Shown: positions 10,441-21,470 of the stretch, piece after piece
How positions within the stretch are numbered: position 1 is the stretch's first letter
Layout: the number at the start of each line of letters is the position of its first letter
Translations under genes and position numbers: made by a program
Notes under the pieces: generated by a model
Databases searched by the model: none
Told to the model about the DNA's origin: nothing
What the model saw: only the letters and a program-made list of their open reading frames with translations
DNA from: Megachile rotundata
Taxonomy: Eukaryota; Arthropoda; Insecta; Hymenoptera; Megachilidae
NCBI RefSeq assembly: GCF_050947335.1
Contig: NC_134995.1
Coordinates: 8,780,501 to 8,844,500, forward strand
DNA length: 64,000 nt
Direction of reading: 5' to 3'

Positions 10441-11329
10441 AAATTCTGAAATTGAAGCTTTCAATTTTCTACCGTATATTATTATAGATAAGCTCATTAT
10501 TACATTACCATAATTAGACTCTCGCTATATGGCCACTTTCTATATTATACTTTAACACAAAGTGATTCACACAATTTCAAAATATAGAATCTTTTATGTA
10601 TCACGTATCAGTTTAATTTTTCTTATATATTCATTAATTTTAACATGTTTTAATAATCTAATCGAAAACTTTTGCAACGAAATTTTCTATATTAACGTAT
10701 GTTTAATTTCGTATTGTATATTCGTAATTCGACAGAACAAATAGTTTTAAAGAAGTTAAAACTTGCTCAGTTACAAGTATATATTGTGATGTTTAGCAGT
10801 GGTAGTTAACGCCATTTGAATTGTTCTTTTAGCGAAACAAAAGCGTGTATTTAGAAAATATTTCAATACTGTTCCTTACAAGGCTACGCCATCTGCCAAA
10901 TACATAGACGGAGACGAACGTTGCAGACGACTGCAAGGATAGATTCAAGGACGAAACGTTTATCGAGATTTAAAGTGTTCTTTTTGGAAAATTGGAACAC
11001 TTCTGTTCTTCTATAATTGTATCACTATAATACAACAAGAAAGTGATTATAATTATTCAGAGAATTAGTGAAAACTTTTAATATTTATTTTGTTCGTTAA
11101 TATTTATTGTGTGTGTTGTTCCGTCTTTACAATTTATTATGTACATTGCTTCCTATTTTCAATGGAAAAAGTCGTTTACGGAATGAATTGTTTATTCAGC
11201 GATAAAAAACGTCGGTCCAAGAGAAGAATAAAATCCGTCTGACTCGAATAATATTTTCAAATTTACGTCAATGGCACGGTATTATTTAACCAAATTCAAT
11301 GTCACCAAAATTTCTCATCGCGTTCATGT
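10441..11329. other. Unique intronic segment
   Basis: AT-rich with a CpG-bearing patch at about 10860-10980. That patch contains ACGCCATCTGCCA (10886-10898), a GCCAT site reminiscent of insect Pho/CTCF-type motifs. No gene seen. Confidence 0.35.
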
Positions 11330-11740
11330 TAAATTATATTTTGATATCCTGTAATTAAAATCATTTAAATTCTAACACTGTGCAATCAAAATGCATCATT
11401 TTGTCTAATTATGCAAATTAGTTATTCTTCAATATTATGCAATTAAAATGCATCATATTTTAACATTATGCAATTGCATTAAAAATTATGCAAAACAACT
11501 AAAAATTTAAAAAAACATTAAGCAATAAAATTAGAAATTAAAAAAACATTACACAATAAAATCAAAAAAGAACATTATGCAATAAAATTAAAAATACACA
11601 ATCACAGTGCAATAAATTTCAAAATTATAAAATTTCATTGCAATATATTAAAATATGCAATTAAACAAATTATACTAAAATGCAAAGTACCCAAAAGCAT
11701 CAAACCTAAAAATTCAATAAAATGTATAAAATTTAAATGC
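11330..11740 (+). repeat. Degenerate ATGCAATTAAAAT-type minisatellite
   Basis: Diverged repeats of ATTATGCAATAAAATTAAAA and related units with uneven spacing. Confidence 0.65.
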
Positions 11741-12300
11741 CAGCTTTTAGCTTTAAAAACAGGTTTTGTATCGACACGTCTCTTAATCGCAAAAATCGCC
11801 GAAAGCGGCCGAAGTCATCAAAAGTTGTACGATAAATATTTGAAAGGGTTCCGCAGAGCCATTAGCACGTCGTTGGTGCACAGTTAGGCGAACACGCGGA
11901 GTGAAATCAGCAACGTCGTGGTCCGACGATCGACTGCTGTGAGCGAGTATTCGATCGCTCAAATTCGATTTACCGTGTCGTTAGTCCAGAATCCCGAGAT
12001 CGCTGTCAATTTCCATTTCAAAGCGAACGGGGAATCGAGCCTAGCTTCGTGCACCTGCATACCTACACTCGATAGCACGCGTGGAAAATACGCGCGTGTC
12101 GAGGTATTCGAGGCTCGATACCTCCTTTCTTCACAGAGACTGCATTGAAATACCGAAAAACCCTTTTTGGTCTTTGACCCGAGTTTCGGTTGTTTCTTGC
12201 TGTGAAAACGTTCTGTTGGTTTCCTTTGACGCGACGATGCTGTTCGAATATTGGTGGATTTTCAAAGATTGTAAAATTGGGAAGATGGGCAGTTGGAGAG
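11741..12300. other. Unique CpG-bearing island
   Basis: Clearly richer in CpG than its neighbours from about 11770 to 12130. Small open frames on both strands (11918-12148 plus, 12131-12313 minus) are not recognisable. It lies just before a long 9-bp array. Candidate regulatory or conserved non-coding element. Confidence 0.4.
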
Positions 12301-12309
12301 TTGAGAAGA

Positions 12310-13030
12310 TCAAATTGAGAAAATTGGAAGAATTGACAGAATTGAAAGAATTGAAAGAATTGAAAGAATTGAAAGAATTGAAAGAATTGATAGAATTGAC
12401 AGAATTGATAGAATTGACAGAATTGATACAATTGACAGTATTGACATGATTAAAAAAATGATCAAAATTGACACAATTGACAGAACTGAAAGAATTGATA
12501 GAACTGACAGAACTGACAGAATTAACAGAATTGACAGAATTAACAGAATTGACAGAATTAACAGAATTGACAGAATTAACAGAATTAACAGAATTGACAG
12601 AATTAACAGAATTGACAGAATTAACAGAATTGACAGAATTAACAGAATTGACAGAACTGACAGACTTGACAAAATTGATAGAATTAACAGAAATGACAAA
12701 AATGACAGAACTGACAGAACTGATAGAATTGACGGAATTGACAAAATTGACAGAATTGACGGAATTGACGGAATTGACAGAATTAACAGAATTGACAGAA
12801 CTTACAGAACTGACAGAACTGACAGAATTGACAAAATTGATAGAATTAACAGAAATGACAGAAATGACAGAACTGACAGAACTGATAGAACTGACAGAAT
12901 TGACAGAATTGACGGAATTAATACAATTGATAGAATTGACAGAATTGAGACAATTGAGACAATTGAGAGAATTGGGAAAATGGAGGGAATTGGGAAAATG
13001 GAGGGAATTGAAAAATTGACAAATTGGAAA
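12310..13030 (+). repeat. 9-bp minisatellite (AATTGACAG / AATTAACAG)n
   Basis: Nearly uninterrupted 9-bp units about 700 bp long. Start variants are TTGAAAGAA; later variants are AACTGACAG and AATTGACGG. A 9-bp period preserves frame, so all frames are open (TEL and DRI repeats on plus, SIL repeats on minus). These are not proteins. Confidence 0.96.
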
Positions 13031-13340
13031 ATTGAGTAATTAAAAATTTAACAACTGAGGAACTGAAGAATTGAAGAATTGAAGAATTGAAGAATTGAAG
13101 AATTGAGAAATTGAAAAATTGAAATTTTTGAAGAATTGAAGAATTAAAGTATTGATGTATCAAAGAACTGAAGAATTGAAAAATTGAAGATTGGAAGTTT
13201 GAAAGAATGAAAGATTTGAATTTTGAAAGAGTAGAAAATTTGAAATCTGAATAAATAGAACAATAAATTGAAAAAGACGACGCATTATAAAAACAAAAAT
13301 TCAAAGAATCGAAATATCGAAAAGTTGAGAACCTAAACAC
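13031..13340 (+). repeat. 8-bp array (AAGAATTG)n with degenerate flank
   Basis: From about 13050 to 13180 the unit is GAAGAATT/AAGAATTG, then it decays. It is the exact reverse complement of the (CAATTCTT)n array at 29930-30300. Confidence 0.85.
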
Positions 13341-14219
13341 GCGAAGTCAAAAAGCTGAAAAATGTTTAAACCGGTAAATTGAAATTGAATCACCGCATCC
13401 CGGTCGAAGAATCGTCCGAAGAGCGAAAACAAAAGCACCGGAGCTCCAGCTTATTAATCAAAGTCACTTCTATAGTCGTTTATCGCTTATCTTTTGGATT
13501 TACCGAGACTTTTGTTCAAATAGAAATGTCCGAGATCTTGTGGGATTATCTGCAAATCCCGGATTGCATTTAAATAGAATTGTCTACCTGATCAGGAATC
13601 TAAATACCCCGGTAAGGTATTTTTATCCACTTCTGTAATTGATAACGAGAAGCAATTTACTGTTTCGGATGAAACGACTATCCTTGACTTATGTTGTTCC
13701 CCTTGACAGTAAAACACCCTCATAAATATTTATTTCAATTTGAAACTGATTTATTATCGTGACACCTGGATTTTTAAATTTTAATATTTTCTTTAGCCCC
13801 AAGATTTTTCAATTTAATAAAACGAAATTGTCATAAGAATTCATTATATCTCTCCCTGGAGAAATTTAATAAAACAGTTCGCACCATCTTCTTCTTTACG
13901 AGAAGACGTTTGAATAAAATCCAAAATGAGGCTGACTTTCGATCGAGGCAGTTGTGAAGCTTTCAACAAACGTTTCTTCATCACCGACGGGTTATAAATT
14001 GTTTCAATAAAGTACACCGACCAGATCTTTCGGAAACTTTCCATCTTCTCATTAATCACAGCCGTTTTTGTTGCCCTCGGTTTGCAGGTGGTCCCGGGAA
14101 ATTATGGGGGATTATTATCGAAGAAAACTTAGTATTCAAATTTAAAATCATGGTAAATTAATTCTGGGAACGGTGGAAAATTCTGCTAAAGCTTTTAGGT
14201 TAAATAGATTTTTGAATTT
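13341..14219. other. Unique intronic island
   Basis: CpG-bearing at about 13380-13480 and 13860-14100. Open frames at 13379-13573 (plus) and 13844-14059 (minus) have no recognised domain. A good 3' splice-site-like tract ends at 14087, described separately. Confidence 0.35.
14061..14093 (+). promoter_or_regulatory. Candidate recursive-splicing (ratchet) site, weak donor half
   Basis: A pyrimidine-rich tract ends TTTGCAG and is followed directly by GTGGTC, with ATTAATCAC upstream as a possible branch region. The acceptor half is good; the donor half is poor. Confidence 0.2.
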
Positions 14220-14224
14220 TTAAT

Positions 14225-14470
14225 TTACAAATTTTCATATTTCTAAATTTCTAAATTTTCCGAATTTTCAAGTTTCCGAATTTCTATATTTTTCGAATTT
14301 TCAAGTTTCCGAATTTCGATATTTTCCGAATTTTTAAGTTTTCGAATTTCTATATTTTCCGAATTTTCAAGTTTCCGAATTTCTATATTTTCTGAATTTT
14401 CAAGTTTCCGAATTTCCATATTTTCAGAATTTTCAAGTTTCCGAATTTCTTGTTTCTTGTCCAAACTTCC
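14225..14470 (+). repeat. 33-bp tandem repeat, about seven copies
   Basis: The core AAGTTTCCGAATTTC recurs every 33 bp (for example AGTTT at 14271, 14304 and 14337). Because 33 is a multiple of 3, an 11-residue repeat appears on the minus strand (14243-14479). Not a gene. Confidence 0.9.
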
Positions 14471-15084
14471 ATATTTCATCGTTTAGTGATTTTTTAAATT
14501 TCCAAGCTTCCAACCACAATTCCAATTTCAATTCCAAATCCGAAATTTCCAAGCCCCAAAATTAATAACGCTAATTAAAAATATTATTTCATACATCGTT
14601 GAAAAACAATTTCTATCCTATCCGTCTATCTTCCTCTCGTTCATTAAATCCGTATAAAACGACCTTCTGTATCCGCACTAATTGCGAGACGTCTAACCCC
14701 CTCTCCACCCTCGATCTTTCATTAATTTCACATAACCGACCGTGATAGATATCTCGAACTGTTTGAAACAGTGTACGAGCTCGGAAACTTACTTGATCCG
14801 TCTGTGAAACGACGTTTTTCATTTCCAGTGGAATTCTTTCTTTGGCCAGCTCGTTTCCGTGGCTAACAGGGCACAAAAACGAGGGTAAAACCAGGGTTGG
14901 TGGGATAGGGGTAAAGAGATGCAAAGAAAGAAGCAAAAAAGTGGGTCCGATTAATTGTTACGATCGATACGCCGATAATTAGGTCGTGGAATCGACGATA
15001 AATCGTCGACCTCGCGAACGAATCGAGTGGAATAAAGGTGGAAATGATAATGCGAGAAAAAGGTGACGATGCGAAGGGTTGGTC
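14471..15084. other. Unique CpG-bearing island
   Basis: Non-repetitive, CpG-bearing at about 14600-15080, with open minus-strand frames (14613-14936, 14863-15102) without recognisable domains. Candidate regulatory island. Confidence 0.35.
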
Positions 15085-15125
15085 TATGTATAGGGTGCTC
15101 AAATTGCAACTTTTTTATAATCACC
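15085..15125 (+). mobile_element. Possible solo terminus of the 17629-18063 element type
   Basis: TATAGGGTGCTCAAAT resembles the TATAGGGTGTTCAG terminus of the fold-back element at 17629-18063, read from its right end. No partner terminus is evident nearby. Confidence 0.25.
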
Positions 15126-15479
15126 ACAATTTGATAAATCATTTTTATTCGATTGCAAATATTTTCTATTTAATAATACACTTATACTGTGTGTATTATA
15201 CTTTTTTAATTTTTGTGAATACCTCAAGTTACATACTGCTTGTGATTACCATATATGAACATGATGGACAGACTACAGGCAGATAATTTTATTAAAATAT
15301 TTTCAAGACTTTCTTCAATTTTTATCAACATTATTTTAGACACAACAGAATGTACAAGTTTGATTACAATTTTATTGGACACCTTCTATAAACTACCTGC
15401 ATACAGCAGTCTATGTCTGGCGATTGAGGTACACTTAAGAGTTCATTAACTCATTTTCAAACTTTTACAAACACCTCAC
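15126..15479. other. Unique AT-rich segment with dispersed-repeat similarity
   Basis: Contains CATATATGAACATGATG followed by ACAATTTTATTAAAATATTTT-like text near 15250-15310, which echoes the flanking repeat at 16000-16110. No gene seen. Confidence 0.4.
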
Positions 15480-15580
15480 GTTATATATGAAAAGAACGTA
15501 TGAATACGAGGATAAAAATTGTGGACACCATATATGAATAACAGGATGAACAATAAATTGCAAGACAACGATTGTGACTT
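15480..15580 (+). repeat. Direct repeat, left flank of satellite array
   Basis: Contains GTGGACACCATATATGAA, GATGAACAATAAATTGCAA and GATTGTGACTT. It matches the block at 15990-16080 in the same order and orientation. The two blocks bracket the array between them. Confidence 0.8.
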
Positions 15581-15989
15581 CAAGGTTTCATGTTTTAATC
15601 TTTGAATCTCAGGTTTCATGTTTCAAACCTCATATCTCAGGTTTCATGCTTCAAACCTCATATCTGAGGATTCATATTACACATATCAAATTTCAGGTTT
15701 CATGTTTCAAACCTCATATCTCAGGTTTCATGCTTCAAACCTCATATCCGAGGTTTCATATTATACATATCAAATTTCAGGTTTCATGTTTCAGACCTTA
15801 TGTCTCAGGTTTCATGTTTCAAACCTCAACTCTCAGGTTTCAATTCACAGATATCAAATTTCAGGTTTCACGTTTCAAGCCTCATATCTCAGGTTTCATG
15901 TTTCAAACCTCAACTCTCAGGTTTCAATCTCAAGTATCAAATTTCAGGTTTCAAATTTCAAACCTCGAGTCTCAGGTTTCACATAAAAA
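15581..15989 (+). repeat. TTTCAAACCTCATATCTCAGG-type satellite, second locus
   Basis: Same modules as the array at 9890-10440, with shared stretches longer than 40 bp. Overlapping plus-strand open frames (15574-16032, 15618-15986) are by-products of the repeats. Confidence 0.9.
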
Positions 15990-16120
15990 AATGTACAAAC
16001 ATCAGGATAAAATTAGTGGACACCACATATGAACAACATAATGAACAATAAATTGCAAAACAATAATTGTAACTCATTTAGACAATTTTATTAAAACATT
16101 TTCAATCTTCTGTTTCAACA
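15990..16120 (+). repeat. Direct repeat, right flank of satellite array
   Basis: Contains GTGGACACCACATATGAA, AATGAACAATAAATTGCAA and AATTGTAACTC, the counterpart of 15480-15580, followed by ACAATTTTATTAAAACATTT as near 15290. Confidence 0.8.
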
Positions 16121-16275
16121 GTCATGAACACTTCATATAACATAAAGTGTAAATGCAGTTAAAAATATGTACAAATATGAAGATAAAATGGCGGCCATCA
16201 TGAACATTGTATTACATGTGATACACAAATGATGCAAAAAATGATAGTGGATGTTTGAAGATTTTGTTAGGTGTC
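16121..16275. other. Short unique spacer with palindromic YY1/Pho-type site
   Basis: ATGGCGGCCAT at 16188-16198 carries a GCCAT core on both strands. Nothing else seen. Confidence 0.35.
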
Positions 16276-16620
16276 CATGTTTCGTGGACACCCCGTAGAA
16301 ATTAGGTGGAGCACGATAGACTGTAGGTCGAGAATCGTAGATAGCAGTGCTATGTGTACGAGTCGAATGTGTACATACGCCCCCGCACACGCGGGCACAG
16401 GGTGAGTGTATCGAGTGCGCTGGCTGCACGGGGTGAACGCCCGGAGGTGACCGCGTCCCGCACCCTCCAACCTGCAACGCTTCTGAGACTCTCCTTCGGA
16501 AACTGGGGCTCGGTTCTACTATGCCAGGTTCCTGGCTTCGATCCTATCCTCCACGAGCCAGACAACCCCTCCTAGACACCCTCCATCCCCGACTAAACTG
16601 TTAACGTCCACTGTTTATCA
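16276..16620. other. GC-rich island of unknown nature
   Basis: Abruptly GC- and CpG-rich, with short overlapping open frames on both strands (16354-16575 plus, 16267-16477 and 16350-16565 minus) that I do not recognise. It contains a consensus-like GGTGAGT at 16400-16406 and GGCTTCGATCC, which resembles a tRNA-type B box with one change, so an old SINE is possible. The immediate left neighbour has the inverted pair GTGTCCATG/CGTGGACAC. Confidence 0.3.
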
Positions 16621-16959
16621 ACAATGCTCACCACCCACTCGACGGCTACGGCAATTTGTACCACTAATCATTTACTTACTTCCGGTTTCTTTTATGGGTG
16701 GTTTAAAGGTTCAGGGACGTTTTGTCGAATTCTTGGGTCGGGAGAGGGGTTTTGGATAGTTGAGGTGAGACAGGAATTTATACAGAGAGGAATTTTTGAA
16801 TAAGGGGTGAGAATTTTTGGATATTTAGGGATGAGAATTTTTGGATATTTAAGGATGAGAATTTTTGAAGTTAAAATGATTCCTTATACTTAACTTAATG
16901 ATCACCCAGTTGTCAAATTTTCAAATTTCAAATTTCTAAAATTAAAAATCTTAAAATTC
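16621..16959. other. Unique AT-rich segment
   Basis: A few imperfect copies of GATGAGAATTTTTGGATATT lie at about 16800-16865. Nothing else seen. Confidence 0.4.
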
Positions 16960-17165
16960 GAAAAACCTTAAATTCTACAGCCCTTAAATCCCCAAGTTCC
17001 TAAATTCTGCAGAGTCCTTAAATTTGAAAGTCCCCAAATTCTACAACCCTTAAATCCCACATCCCTTAAATCCTAAAATCCCCAAATCTTACAGCCCTTA
17101 AGTCCCAAAAAAACCCAAAGTAGCTCAACTCCTAAATTCCAAAATTACAAACCAACTCAAAATGA
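16960..17165 (+). repeat. Degenerate CCCTTAAATCC-type repeat
   Basis: Diverged units of CCCTTAAATCCCAAAATCCC and related text. Confidence 0.6.
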
Positions 17166-17628
17166 AATTCCAAAAATTCTAAACCCGGATGCCAAATATT
17201 CAAATTACCTATCATCTCACAATCGTTATCTGCTGAATTACTCGATTAACCATGAAACCTCGAAGGCGACGACAAATATGGAGCTCAACGTCTTTCAAGA
17301 TTTCTACAAATCTAATTTCTTCCAGTGAACACAACCGCGTTTCACAATCAGTGAAACTTCGTTAAAATTGGAAACACGCTGCAGACATCGTAAACTTCAC
17401 GCGAGAAAGATTTCTCAATTATCGTCTCGAAGTTTGTAGGGTGAACATCGCTCGAACAAATGCTCGTTGATTTCAAGTTTATCGCTTGATAACCGAAACG
17501 AAATGGAAACTCGATTAAAACCACTTTTTCTTGTTACATGTGACATTTCTTTAACAAGGCTGGTTTAAGCAATCGAATCATGTGCATATTTGTTGTGTTA
17601 AACAAATTGACGAATTTGCAAATTGTAT
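17166..17628. other. Unique segment
   Basis: Moderately CpG-bearing at about 17250-17510. No gene or repeat seen. Confidence 0.35.
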
Positions 17629-18063
17629 ACAGGATGTGGCAAAATTAGTGTAGGTCTCTGAAATGGGGGGTAGCTGACGCGATTCTGAATAAGATTTCCC
17701 TTTGCAGAAATGGGATTTGAAGCTTCGTTTTTGAGTTATTAAGGAAAAACGTGGATCAATCAGAGCGCGAAGAGTACGCATGCGCAGACGCGAAAGCACA
17801 GCTTCGAGCCTAGAGGCGGGGCGTGTGCGCAGACGCGAGAACGCAGCTTCGAGCCTAGAGGCGGGGCGTGTGCGCAGATGCGAGAGCGCAGCTTCGAGCC
17901 TAGCGTCTGCGCATGCGTAATCCTCGCGCTCTAATTGGTCCGTGTTTTTCCTAAATAATTCAAAAACTAGCTTTAACCAGCATTTTGGTAAAGGAAAAAG
18001 TTGTTCAAAATCACCCCAGCTACCACCCCTTAAAATTACGCCCACCAGTAACTGAACACCCTA
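17629..18063. mobile_element. MITE-like fold-back element with long terminal inverted repeats
   Basis: The left arm, from TATACAGGATGTGG onward, is matched by the reverse complement of the right end, TATAGGGTGTTCAG. Similarity continues through GGGGTAGCTG vs GGTGGTAGCTG, TTTTTGAGTTATTAAGGAAA vs TTTTTGAATTATTTAGGAAA, and GAGCGCGAAGAGTACGCATG vs GAGCGCGAGGATTACGCATG. Each arm is about 170 bp. The centre holds 45-bp direct repeats. There is no transposase. The arms are diverged, so it is old. No target-site duplication could be fixed; TA/TATA at both ends may be part of it. A minus-strand frame across it (17578-18045) is incidental. Confidence 0.85.
17788..17905 (+). repeat. 45-bp direct repeats in the centre of the MITE
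   Basis: Two full copies (17788-17832, 17833-17877) and a partial third contain GCAGCTTCGAGCCTAG and GAGGCGGGGCGTGTGCGCAG. They are strikingly GC-rich against the AT-rich neighbourhood. Confidence 0.92.
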
Positions 18064-18480
18064 TACATAATTCCTAATTACTAGCATAATACATGTATCT
18101 TTTGATCATTAATTAATACATGTAATTATACGTTGTAATAGAAATTAGTACAAGTCATTCTTGATGAGTATTATAAATTAATATATGCAATTATGAATTG
18201 TGCAACTATTAATTAATATAAACTGATATATGTAGTTGTTAGTTACTACTATAAATTAATGCACGTAACTTTTAATAAGTACTATAAATGAATACCTGTA
18301 ATAACTAATTATTAATTTAAATTAATAAATGTAATTAACAGACGATGTTATTTGTTAGTATGGTTTAATGCATGCAATCATTAATTATTCGTATGATTTA
18401 ATACATGTAATTAATTATAAATACGAATGAATGCATGTAATTATTGATTTTGTTATTTCAGTACTAATCGTGTTATATTT
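18064..18480 (+). repeat. Degenerate ATTAATACATGTAATTA repeat
   Basis: Diverged units of TTAATACATGTAATTAT and TTAATTAATATAAA of uneven length. Confidence 0.65.
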
Positions 18481-18839
18481 ACATCCAACAACAAAATCAT
18501 AAAATAGCTGATAATATATCTCAGATGTAACTTAGAATTACACTTACTAACTTAAAACATTAATTGTTAACAAAAAAATTGTCAGAACTCTCATTTTTTC
18601 ATAATAAAATTTTCCAACAAATATTCAGTCAAAACTAATATAATTTCCTCGAAAAGTCCTAAAAAAAATTATATCTCGTACAATGATATTCATTTAACTT
18701 TTTCCCCGAGTGTCAATATTATAAAAATATTAGCCCCCAGTGTCACTATTACAAAAATATATAACCAAATAAAATTCCGACCGTCAAAAACTCGAATCCC
18801 AAAATTTCCAATCGTACCAAAGTTTATGGATTTCGCAAT
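18481..18839. other. Unique AT-rich segment
   Basis: One short duplication (AGTGTCAATATTATAAAAAT / AGTGTCACTATTACAAAAAT) lies at about 18710-18760. Nothing else seen. Confidence 0.4.
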
Positions 18840-19650
18840 TCCCTCAGAAAACTCGCGGGGAATCCCAGAGAAATATTAATGACACGAATACCTCGCACGG
18901 TTCGAGGGAGAATTGCCGCGAAAAAAGCTGGCGTGAAAATCATATCGCGATATTATTTCTCGATCGTGTTCGCAATTAAAGCAAAAGGCTTTCGAACGGC
19001 CGCCAGTCAGAATCCCGTGATAAATCATCGACCCTGACACATATCGCGGAATATGTGCCAGCGCACACGAACGGGCACGGTCATGGATGCATTCGAACAG
19101 GTTCGCGACATACTGCACCTAACCTACACGAAACATACATACACACATAATACACGTATATAGGCGGATATATAAACGGGGACAAACGTGGACAAGCTGT
19201 GTTCGCATGTGCCGGTTGAACGTGTCTATTCAGTCTGCCTTTGTCATGGCATCGCTAACCGTCACATGCTTCGTGCACGCTTAATTACACGTTATTGCGC
19301 TCCGAAGAGAACACCGTTAAGTTTTCGCTGTTGTACACACTGGAATCGATAACAGTAAGCTCATTTCACGTAATCCTGATTCCAACGGCGAAACTAACAA
19401 CAACCGTGTTGCCGTTTCGACCAGCTAAAGTGCCTACCGCTGTTGCAACGGGATGTCTGATATAGCGTTGAGCTTTACCACTGCTGTACACGGAAGATGG
19501 ACGTTTCGCTGATTCGCGAAGAGATTTGTTCGGAATTCGAAAACTTTTTGATGGACGATGCAAAGTCTAGACGGAGATAGCGTTGACTCGCGCTACTTGA
19601 TTTTCAATTCCTCGCGTTATATTGCAAATATTGCTACAATTTTTGTACTG
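18840..19650. other. Unique CpG-bearing island, about 800 bp
   Basis: One of the longer non-repetitive, CpG-rich islands, with short minus-strand open frames (18876-19118, 19366-19563) that I do not recognise. A small CA/TA-rich patch lies at about 19130-19165. Candidate conserved non-coding element. Confidence 0.4.
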
Positions 19651-19659
19651 TTGTCGATA

Positions 19660-21000
19660 AATAATTTAGGTTACTTAGTAAGTTAGGTTACTATGTTTTT
19701 CATGGTAATTATGTAGTTTGGTACAAAATAATAAATTATATCTATATTTTATGAAGTTTAAGAATTGAAAAAATTTCTGCTGAAATATTCTTCAAATTTT
19801 TATTACTAATAATTTGGGTTACTATGTTTTTCATTATAGTTGTGTAGTTTAGTACAAAATAATAAATTATATTTATATTTCATGAATTTTATTAATTGAA
19901 AGAATTTTTACTGAAATATTCCTCGAATTTTTGTTTTATTACTAATAAATAATTTAGGTTACCTACTAGTTTAGATTAGTATGATTTTCATGGCAATTAT
20001 GCAGTTTTGTTTAGAATAAAAAATTATATTTATACCTCAAGAATTTTATTAATTGAAAGAATTTTTATTGAATTATTCCTCAAATTTTTGTTTTATTACT
20101 AATAAATAATTTAGGTTACCTACTAGTTTAGATTAGTATGATTTTCATGGCAATTATGCAGTTTTGTTTAGAATAAAAAATTATATTTATACCTCAAGAA
20201 TTTTATTAATTGAAAGAATTTTTATTGAATTATTCCTCAAATTTTTGTTTTATTACTGATAAATAATTTAGGTTACTTACTAGTTTAGATTAGTATGATT
20301 TTCATGACAATTATGCAGTTTTGTTTAGAATAAAAAATTATATTTATACCTCAAGAATTTTATTAATTGAAAGAATTTTTATTGAATTATTCCTCAAATT
20401 TTTGTTTTATTACTAATAAATAATTTAGGTTACCTACTAGTTTAGATTAGTATGATTTTCATGGCAATTATGCAGTTTTGTTTAGAATAAAAAATTATAT
20501 TTATACCTCAAGAATTTTATTAATTGAAAGAATTTTTATTGAATTATTCCTCAAATTTTTGTTTTATTACTGATAAATAATTTAGGTTACTTACTAGTTT
20601 AGATTAGTATGATTTTCATGACAATTATGCAGTTTTGTTTAGAATAAAAAATTATATTTATACCTCAAGAATTTTATTAATTGAAAGAATTTTTATTGAA
20701 TTATTCCTCAAATTTTTGTTTTATTACTGATAAATAATTTAGGTTACTTACTAGTTTAGATTAGTATGATTTTCATGACAATTATGCAGTTTTGTTCAGA
20801 ATAAAAAATTATATTTATACCTCAAGAATTTTATTAATTGAAAAAGTTTCTTCTAAAATATTCCTCAAATTTTTGTTTTATTACTGATAAATAATTTAGG
20901 TAGGTTACTTACTAAGTTAGGTTACTATATTTTTCATGATAGTTATGTAGTTTGGTCCACAATAATAAATTATATTTATACTTCACAAATTTTATTAAAT
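19660..21000 (+). repeat. 157-bp satellite with alternating A/B variants
   Basis: The anchor AATAATTTAGGTTAC recurs at 19948, 20105, 20262, 20419, 20576, 20733 and 20889, exactly 157 bp apart except the last (156). Diverged copies begin near 19660 and 19806. Type A (CTAATAAA, TTACCTACTAG, CATGGCAATT) starts at 20105 and 20419. Type B (CTGATAAA, TTACTTACTAG, CATGACAATT) starts at 20262, 20576 and 20733. The centre is nearly identical between copies, showing recent amplification of a 314-bp dimer. Confidence 0.96.
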
Positions 21001-21470
21001 ACGACAAAGCTATTTAATTTAAATGCTCAAACTTAATCGATCGAAAATGTCGATTAACCAAATATTCATTTAATCAATAGGTCGAGTTCAGGGCCGCGGC
21101 TACAGTGGCCTCGAAAACCCTTATTTAATTATATAAATTCCTACAATTGGTACCGTCTCAAATCTTCATACTCTAAAAGATTTATAAATATAATAATTGT
21201 ACACTTAAATAATTTAAATACCATTTTATTCACATATTAAACCATTGGTACTATCAATATTCCTTAAGATAGCCTGAAGAATAAGCGTGTATACTAAAAA
21301 TAAAATAAACACAAAAATTTGTAAAAATAGAATATAAATTCTATTAATTATAAGATAAAAATGCGATTATGATTAAACCTTATTTTTATTTCACAAAAAG
21401 TACCCCTAGTTAAAGAGTCAACTCACAATTCAAACACCCTATTTGATATCCAAATAAAATCCATCCTCCC
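21001..21470. other. Unique AT-rich segment
   Basis: Contains GGGCCGCGGC at about 21092-21101 in otherwise AT-rich DNA. No gene seen. Confidence 0.4.

Noticed and set aside
12310..13039. Plus and minus frames of 144-197 codons (DRI, TEL, SIL repeats)
   Set aside because: 9-bp microsatellite translated in several frames; no non-repetitive domain.
16397..16406. GGTGAGTGT as a donor of an alternative first exon
   Set aside because: A consensus donor alone; no supported start codon, receptor-like coding or promoter evidence upstream.
17578..18045. 155-codon minus-strand frame with R-L-R-T-R-P-A-S repeats
   Set aside because: It lies across the MITE-like fold-back element, and its repeats are the 45-bp DNA repeats.
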